From Methanothrix sp. (GTDB taxonomy: Archaea; Halobacteriota; Methanosarcinia; Methanotrichales; Methanotrichaceae), in the NCBI RefSeq assembly GCF_026419855.1, contig NZ_JAOAKP010000012.1:1-40609 (forward strand): 40,609 nt of DNA, in the 5' to 3' direction. The number at the start of each line of letters is the position of its first letter. Position 1 is the stretch's first letter. Of this stretch, positions 36,001 to 40,609 are shown piece after piece. The notes beneath the pieces are model-generated. The model was not told the origin of the DNA and did no database searches. It saw only the letters and a list, made by a program, of their open reading frames with translations. The translations under genes and the position numbers were made by a program.

Positions 36001-38160
36001 GCACCACTCGAACCTCAGACAGAGCTTTAGCTCATCTCCCACATGGTTCTCGAAGATGTAGACGCGATCCACCTCTGAGATGAGCCCCAGGATCTGCATC
36101 GCCTCGTTTATCGATGATTCATAGTCCTCTCCTGAGAGAAGGCTGCTTATCGCAAGAGCTGAGCCGGCAAGAAGATGATCTCTCCGCATCAGCTCCATCT
36201 CAGCTATCCTGCTCTCGGTGATGTCCCTCATCGACTCTATCGCGCCCACGATCCTCCCATCGCTGTCTCTGAGCGGAGATGCCTTGACCCAGAGATACGC
36301 CCCGCGGCCGCTGTAGAGTGATGGCACGTGGACGTGGGCGTAGAGCGTATCTCCCCTTCTCTCAAGATTCTCGTAAAGGGATGCGATGTGATCATCGTAT
36401 CTCATGACGAGATCTATGAGCATCGGCCTTCTGTATCCGTGGAACGGCAGGGCGTAGGCAAAATCCCCCTTTCCTAGAATCTCGCTCTTCGGTATTCCCG
36501 TCATCTCCTCCATCGCCCTATTCCAGGCCATCACCCTGCCATCAACATCTATTACAAATGTCGCATCTGGAAGGAACTCTATTATCTCGAGGAGCCGCTG
36601 GTTCATGGATTCGAGACGCTCCTTCGCGCGTCTGAGCTCTGTTATATCATTCCCAACACACAGGATCTCGGTCTCTCCGCTCTCAGAGACGATGGGCCTG
36701 TTCGTCCATGCGATCCAGACGCGCTCTCCGCTCTTTTTCATGTTCTCATTGACATTCGTCCTGTAGTCCTCAGGCGCTTTGAGTATCTCCGCGATCATCC
36801 CCCTCAGATCCCGCCCTGTCGACTCGATCTCAGGGACGAGTGTGCCCATCACGCACTTCCCCAGGATCTCCCTCTCCGAGTAGCCGAAGAACTGCTGGGC
36901 GAACTCGTTGATGAACTTCACATTCCCTCTTCTGTCAAGCCTCAGGATTATGCTGTTCGCGCTCTCGACGAGCTCCCTGTACCTTTCCTCGCTCCTGCGG
37001 AGGCTCTCTTCAGCCTCACTTCTCGCTATCGCGCCGCCTATGCTGGCCACACCAAGCATGAGCACGGATATCTCGTTCCAGCTCCAGGATCGCTCGCGCT
37101 CACAGTCCTCGAACCCTATGAACCCCCAGAGCCTGTCCGCTATGGTTATGGGAAAAATCAGGACGGATCGCGCCCCCCGGCATTTCAGCAGATCCCTCTC
37201 CTGGGGAGGCATCTCGTCCACTATACCGTGGACAGGCCGGTCTCTGAGGAGACGCTCGCGCCAGCGCGGCAGCTCATCGTATCTTATCCTTTCGTCTATA
37301 CTCGCGTGGACGCTGCCCCTCTCCCACCTGAATCTGAGCACAGCCTCATCCCCGGACTCGGTGTTCTGATACACGTAAACACGATCGACATCTGCTGCAG
37401 ATCCGAGGAACTCGAGCGCGTTCATCAAACTTCTATCAAATCCATCCACAGTGAGGAGCTGGTTTGCAGCCATGGCTACGCCAGCGAGGAGGACGTCTCT
37501 CTTCTGGATGTAATCCTCATGATTCTCAGATTGGGAGAGGATCACGCAGAGCGTCCCATCGCCCTCGATCGGGCTGAACCTTCCCGTCATCTGGATGCTC
37601 ACGCCGTCGACGGATCTGTATGCCTGGACGCTCTTGATCTCATGTCTCACCGCGTGCCTGATGATCTCATCGATCTCCTCCCTGTCCTGCTCCATTATGT
37701 CGTAGAGCGTGAGGGACTGAATCTCCTCTGGAGGATACCCCAGCAGCGCCTGGAAGGCTGCATTTGCATCGAGGATTCTTCTACTTTCAGCATCCACGAA
37801 AAAGACAGCATCACTGCACCTGTCGAGCGCAGTCCTGTACCACAGCTTCTCTCTTTCCTCCTCTCCAAAAGAACCTGTGAGGTCTGATATGAGCATCAGC
37901 CCCCTGGAGCCGTCTGCATCCCTGAGGGGAATAACAGAGAGTGGAATCTCAGAATCGGAGCAGCCTATCCGCGCTCTGATCCTCGAGAGAGCATCAGATG
38001 CAACGGCGGAAGCCAGGGTGTCGCTGCATGATACCCCCAGGACCTCGTAGATGGATCTGCATCTTGTGATTCTCCCTGATAGTATTTCAGCGGTCCTGCT
38101 CAGGTATCTGACACGACCCTTTTCATCGAATACATATACTGCTGGTTGATCAGCATCCAT
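33079..38160 (-). CDS. Giant soluble hybrid histidine kinase (6 PAS, 2 GAF, HisKA, HATPase, 2 REC, HPt)
   Basis: This 1693-residue protein has no membrane span. Domain order by eye: PAS 1-95, PAS 108-210, GAF 221-382, PAS 392-510, PAS 522-650, GAF 660-825, PAS 833-953, PAS 965-1082, then HisKA with H1111 (NMSHEIRTPLNAIIG), and HATPase with NLLENAIKF, DTGIGIP and GGTGLGLAISK. A receiver-like domain at 1341-1445 follows, with Glu (E1390) where the phosphorylated Asp should be, then a true receiver with D1512 (VLMDIQMPDMDG) and an HPt domain with H1637 (AAHSMKSAS). This is the BarA/ArcB-type phosphorelay layout, placed in an archaeon. The ATG follows GAGGG. It starts 9 nt after the cyclase gene. 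Confidence 0.93.
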   Translation of the reverse strand: MDADQPAVYVFDEKGRVRYLSRTAEILSGRITRCRSIYEVLGVSCSDTLASAVASDALSRIRARIGCSDSEIPLSVIPLRDADGSRGLMLISDLTGSFGEEEREKLWYRTALDRCSDAVFFVDAESRRILDANAAFQALLGYPPEEIQSLTLYDIMEQDREEIDEIIRHAVRHEIKSVQAYRSVDGVSIQMTGRFSPIEGDGTLCVILSQSENHEDYIQKRDVLLAGVAMAANQLLTVDGFDRSLMNALEFLGSAADVDRVYVYQNTESGDEAVLRFRWERGSVHASIDERIRYDELPRWRERLLRDRPVHGIVDEMPPQERDLLKCRGARSVLIFPITIADRLWGFIGFEDCERERSWSWNEISVLMLGVASIGGAIARSEAEESLRRSEERYRELVESANSIILRLDRRGNVKFINEFAQQFFGYSEREILGKCVMGTLVPEIESTGRDLRGMIAEILKAPEDYRTNVNENMKKSGERVWIAWTNRPIVSESGETEILCVGNDITELRRAKERLESMNQRLLEIIEFLPDATFVIDVDGRVMAWNRAMEEMTGIPKSEILGKGDFAYALPFHGYRRPMLIDLVMRYDDHIASLYENLERRGDTLYAHVHVPSLYSGRGAYLWVKASPLRDSDGRIVGAIESMRDITESRIAEMELMRRDHLLAGSALAISSLLSGEDYESSINEAMQILGLISEVDRVYIFENHVGDELKLCLRFEWCRDGIKSRIDNQIFRGLSYSRFFPGWYEILSSGKVIKGLVRDLPSSVREILEPYGVISILIVPITVGGRFWGFVGFDDTTYEREWTDAEVSILVASASTIGEAVAKKDSIERMRLLESAVVNSNDAIVIAAPDPSDGLPKVIYVNDAFTRMTGYAREEVLGRYPDFLEGPETERSKTLEILEAVRKELPVSHELVNYRKDGSRFWVELNIFPVRNHRGEVTHWVSIQRDTTERRLAEERLRWSELLMRSMTESIPFGFCVLDRATRKSLYLNHRFCELLGIEDLEEDLRSGRLDGDDLFSRIGSIHPYAGEALREIYSHGDRAEIEIRTSDNRVIKVFATDILDRSGRYFGRLGIFEDVTQDIKAAEELRRAKEAAEEAARSKAEFLANMSHEIRTPLNAIIGMSGLLLRTKVTPEQRSYVSAIESSGNALLEMLADILDLSKIEEGKLELDSSPFSIMECVETCMDILSVKASEKQIELAYLIDEDVPELVLGDVTRVRQVLVNLLENAIKFTGKGEVFLRVSCQHMDEDLSELHFSVRDTGIGIPAEKMDRLFQTFSQVDSSITRRYGGTGLGLAISKHLVELMGGRIWAESVPGKGSTFHFTIKARVSEQPQKRNDLLEGSRALLIYRNDTARGALKTVLLTHKIDVVDAPCLDESILKEKFDFVLAESSDTNDIVKLKSALPDAHVLAITDLLKPTVSPDTPAIPKPVKHSQLISAMISSIMGESNDLVALEEGRRSDLRILVAEDNPVNLKVVLMMLSHLGYMADTARNGLEVLRALENRDYDLVLMDIQMPDMDGLEAARRIREMRGYERPRIVAITAYALEGDRERCIAAGMNDYISKPVTMEKLKAAIERKEDVLDPSTLSRLRELQEPGEPDVVAELGAIFISNAPSRIASMHEALKRNDPEALHRAAHSMKSASASIGALHLSRICAEIEALGRKAKLDEVEGMLRALDAEFEKVRRELERIAG

Positions 38161-38169
38161 ACCATTCCC

Positions 38170-38811
38170 TCATGACCTGCTTCGACCTGGAGACGTATTC
38201 ACAGAAGTTCCACAACACCACTCAGGCGGAGCCAGGATGGCTCTCACTGGAGATGCCTCCGCACCCTCAATCTTGAGCGGCATGCAGAGAAGCGTGTAAA
38301 TGCCGGCCGGAACGCCCCCCAGATACAACCCCTCCAGGATCAGTATGTCATTCGATAGCAGTATCCTGTGCACAACGTCCTCCTCTGAGCTGTCCACAGA
38401 CAGCGCATCTGTTCCGATCAGTTTTAATTTGAGATCGACACATGCTCTGGCAGCGCTCTCTGTGATGTATCCTCTGAGAGATCCCGTTCTGAAGATGACG
38501 CCCTCTGCGCTGGTGTTCAAACCAAATAGACTATCAGGACGCACAACCATTCCAGCGTCGATGATATCCACAATCATGATTAAGCGCTCGATCGGTATCT
38601 CGTGCACGGATCTGCCGTTGCTTATGTAATGAGAGGGTGCGTCGAGGTGCGTGCCTGTGTGTGCGCTGAGGTGGAGAGCGGAGAGCGTGTACAGATCGCC
38701 CCGCTCCAGGCTTTTCAGCATCTCTCTGGAGAACCCGGGGTCTCCTGGGTATAAAGGCATACTGCTGTTAATCGTTTGTGTTACATCGTATATCCTGACG
38801 TGAGTGGGCAT
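38170..38811 (-). CDS. Cyclase-family metal hydrolase (kynurenine formamidase-like)
   Basis: The 213-residue protein has the cyclase/KynB metal-site signature in LSAHTGTHLDAPSHY (HxGTHxDxPxH). The N-terminal MPLYPGDPGFS is typical, and the later GLYLGGVPAGIYTLLCMPLKI matches the family's C-terminal part. Members hydrolyse amides or lactones, such as N-formylkynurenine; the substrate here is unknown, since no tryptophan degradation genes adjoin it. Its ATG directly abuts the TAG of the upstream secreted-protein gene, and the kinase gene follows 9 nt later, so the three are almost certainly cotranscribed. Confidence 0.88.
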   Translation of the reverse strand: MPTHVRIYDVTQTINSSMPLYPGDPGFSREMLKSLERGDLYTLSALHLSAHTGTHLDAPSHYISNGRSVHEIPIERLIMIVDIIDAGMVVRPDSLFGLNTSAEGVIFRTGSLRGYITESAARACVDLKLKLIGTDALSVDSSEEDVVHRILLSNDILILEGLYLGGVPAGIYTLLCMPLKIEGAEASPVRAILAPPEWCCGTSVNTSPGRSRS

Positions 38812-39453
38812 CTATCCCATCATCCCCATGCCGCCAGCTCCGCCCATGTTGATGCCCGGTGGAATCACACCGGCTGCCGGAGGCACGAGATGCGCCAGGG
38901 AGTGCACATCGGTGTACCTGTTCTTGGCGCCGGTGCCCTGGCTCTCAGAGAGCGATGTACCTGATGTGTTCTCAGATGTGATTGCGGGTGCAGGCTCTGA
39001 GGCACTGATGTCCGGCAGCGTCTCCTTGACGGGCGTGTAGCCAGATGTATCCGGATTTATCAGGATCGCCTCGAACTCTCCTCTCTCTGCGTTTCCAATG
39101 CTGTCAGATCTGTAGAATGTTCCGCGCATCTCCTCGTTCGCACAGCTGCCGATCAGTCTGATTTCGGCGAGACCACTCTCTTTTAAGAACGTGATCGTCA
39201 GCTCCAGGGTGCTGTTGTCAGCAGACCCCATAACAACGCCGTTCCATGACTCCTCGGAGGAGCTGGCAGATCCGAATATCTGGCCCTCGAACTGATGGAT
39301 GGCCATGGTCACGGCATTCTGGCCGAGCGACAGCCTCCATATGCCCTCGAGGGCAGGCAGATCTGCGGTTGCGTTCTGAGCCAGCCCCCCGCCTGTGCAG
39401 AAAACCATGAGCACAACCAGAAGGGCAGCATGAGACCGGTGGCATCTGAGCAT
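38812..39453 (-). CDS. Secreted protein with Gly/Met-rich tail, unknown function
   Basis: I do not recognise the family. The 213-residue product has a signal peptide (HAALLVVLMVFCTGGGLAQ, cleavage near AQ-N). A compact beta-rich domain follows (about 30-130: GIWRLSLGQNAVTMAIHQF and similar strands), resembling a lipocalin- or META-like barrel only in general pattern. Then come a Ser/Thr/Pro-rich linker and a C-terminal tail ending GGAGGMGMMG. A TATA-like AATATTAATATTAG about 25 nt upstream suggests a leaderless message. It is the first gene of the operon with the cyclase and the giant kinase. The Met-rich tail could bind metal, which is a guess. Confidence 0.7.
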   Translation of the reverse strand: MLRCHRSHAALLVVLMVFCTGGGLAQNATADLPALEGIWRLSLGQNAVTMAIHQFEGQIFGSASSSEESWNGVVMGSADNSTLELTITFLKESGLAEIRLIGSCANEEMRGTFYRSDSIGNAERGEFEAILINPDTSGYTPVKETLPDISASEPAPAITSENTSGTSLSESQGTGAKNRYTDVHSLAHLVPPAAGVIPPGINMGGAGGMGMMG

Positions 39454-39617
39454 AGATACCAGGTCTATCTGCTAATATTAATATTTGCCATCGCAGAGCC
39501 GGATCGCAGGCCAGCTTTGCGGATCTCCATCAGTAGATCTGCAGGGCGATCATGCGATCACATCCTCAGATGCCCGCGATCCTGGTCCGCGCTGAGAGTG
39601 CATCTATCATCTGCAGC

Positions 39618-40352
39618 TCATATGAAGAGCCTAATGTCGTTCACGGTCACTGTATAGAATGGATGCTGTGTATCGACGTATATGCGGTCTCCCTGGTCGT
39701 AGATCGCCCACCCACCGCTGTTTATGTTCCCGTTCAGGTTCATGAAGCACAGCAGCCCGGGCAGCACAGGCGCGGGCTTGTCGTTGTCAGGATCCGAATC
39801 CCTGACCCTGCTTCCCGCCTGAAGAGTCATGTAACCTGTTATGCGCACATCTCCGGCATCAATCCTGCCATACTCCGGCCCCACATCGAGGTAAACAGGG
39901 TCCACGATGCTGTATGCTTCATCGCCATCCACATCGAAGTAGACAAGCTGTGCGCCAGGCATACCACCGATGCCAAAGGGCGTGAGCTTGTACCCGTAAT
40001 CCTGATCGCCGAGCCTGACCTGGCTTCCAGCAGGATATGTTCCGAAAGGCGTCAGTCTCACATCGTTCTCGTTGACCGCATCATCTGAGGGATCAACATC
40101 TATGTAAACGGGATCTGAGATATCGAAGACCCCACGTATGTTCGCATCCGAGTAAGCGAACACAGGCGCAGATGAAAACGCGCTGAGCGCTCTCGACTCA
40201 TCAGCATCATACGGCAGGACCTTGGAGCCATAGCTCGGGTCTCCAGCAGCTGAGCCGATCGCCATGAGCACAGCCATGAGAATGAGAAGTCTCGTCTTTA
40301 TACCCCCTTCACATGAAATATCATCATTACTTGATTTAAATTTTATCGTCAT
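39618..40352 (-). CDS. Secreted protein with three calcium-loop-like repeats
   Basis: The product (up to 244 residues) has a signal peptide (KTRLLILMAVLMAIGSAAG) and then three repeats of about 50-65 residues. Each combines DPVYIDVDPSDDAVNENDV-like and DVRLTPFG/AGSQVR segments. Repeat 1 is about 70-120, repeat 2 about 137-192 and repeat 3 about 200-244, the last truncated at VNDIRLFI. The acidic loops suggest calcium binding. The start is uncertain: the ATG at 40352 puts 17 residues before the signal peptide, and an AAATTTAAAT box inside that stretch (near 40332-40342) may be the promoter instead. I know of similar repeats only by impression from methanogen surface proteins. Confidence 0.65.
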   Translation of the reverse strand: MTIKFKSSNDDISCEGGIKTRLLILMAVLMAIGSAAGDPSYGSKVLPYDADESRALSAFSSAPVFAYSDANIRGVFDISDPVYIDVDPSDDAVNENDVRLTPFGTYPAGSQVRLGDQDYGYKLTPFGIGGMPGAQLVYFDVDGDEAYSIVDPVYLDVGPEYGRIDAGDVRITGYMTLQAGSRVRDSDPDNDKPAPVLPGLLCFMNLNGNINSGGWAIYDQGDRIYVDTQHPFYTVTVNDIRLFI

Positions 40353-40541
40353 GTCTGATAGAGCTTCGCTGCTGCTGGGCTTCTGTTATGATATCTGGCG
40401 ACGATATTTATTTCTAAAATTCTGATGTGCGAGACGCTTTTCGTCCCGTGAGCAGCTCTGCGACATGAAATGCTGACGGATCTCACAGTTGTAAATGCTG
40501 TACACCGAATTTATCTCTACGCTCTCATCCATTTATAGTCC

Positions 40542-40609
40542 TTTGCGTCACTTCATATAAGCCAATTTAAAATATGCTGGATATGCCGCAATTCGTACAT
40601 GATTTTATG
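40542..40609 (-). repeat. 67-nt dispersed repeat, copy B (inverted)
   Basis: Read on the minus strand, this stretch begins CATAAAATCATGTA at the window edge and matches 10484-10550 with about ten to twelve differences. The left limit is near 40542, where similarity stops; the right limit is cut by the window edge, so the full unit may be longer. It lies in a gene-free end region (40353-40609) in which I see nothing else. Confidence 0.8.

Overview
The window looks like a piece of a methanogenic euryarchaeal chromosome, most likely Methanothrix (Methanosaeta) or a close relative. The case rests on archaeal-type information genes (pelota, archaeal AspRS, Sec61-gamma-type SecE), the archaeal pterin enzyme MptE, the ADH synthase of the methanogen aromatic pathway, a cobamide gene, and promoters with archaeal BRE/TATA elements. 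Several of these promoters sit so close to the start codon that the mRNA would be leaderless. The genus call is inference; I could not search a database. I see no tRNA, rRNA, prophage or intact transposase gene.

Layout. 1-8770 is a complete type I-B CRISPR-Cas operon on the minus strand. In transcription order it reads cas1, cas2, cas4, cas8b, cas7, cas5, cas3, cas6, and then the leader end of a CRISPR array that runs off the left edge. 8945-12038 holds glnA and a paaK-like ligase, separated by a 460-nt gap with hairpins and one copy of a 67-nt dispersed repeat. 12152-15643 holds secE, a small secreted protein and a membrane histidine kinase. 15670-18585 holds pyrF, an HNH nuclease with a dockerin-like calcium loop, a HAD phosphatase and an encapsulin-type ferritin. 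18719-23160 holds pelA, an unrecognised secreted protein, mptE and aspS. 23570-26135 is a phosphate cluster (pstB, phoU, AbrB-PhoU regulator) with a textbook promoter. 26176-30045 holds a CoA-transferase/GNAT fusion, an FkbM methyltransferase divergent from it, and the ADH synthase gene behind a candidate operator. 30181-32844 is cobQ-moeA. 32877-32961 is a row of hairpins resembling an IS200/IS605-type end. 33079-39453 is a three-gene unit (secreted protein, cyclase-family hydrolase, 1693-residue hybrid kinase). 39618-40352 encodes a secreted protein of three repeats, and the window closes with the second, inverted copy of the 67-nt repeat.

How the genes work together. The Cas genes form one tightly packed, overlapping transcription unit whose last gene carries a candidate array promoter over its stop codon. 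The phosphate genes give an import ATPase plus two regulators, but no permease or binding-protein gene is adjacent. The last operon joins an extracytoplasmic protein, a hydrolase and a large cytosolic phosphorelay kinase, which suggests a signalling module with no assigned ligand. Many of the start codons given here differ from the longest open frame, because Shine-Dalgarno spacing, promoter position or family length favours an internal ATG, GTG or TTG; each entry says why.
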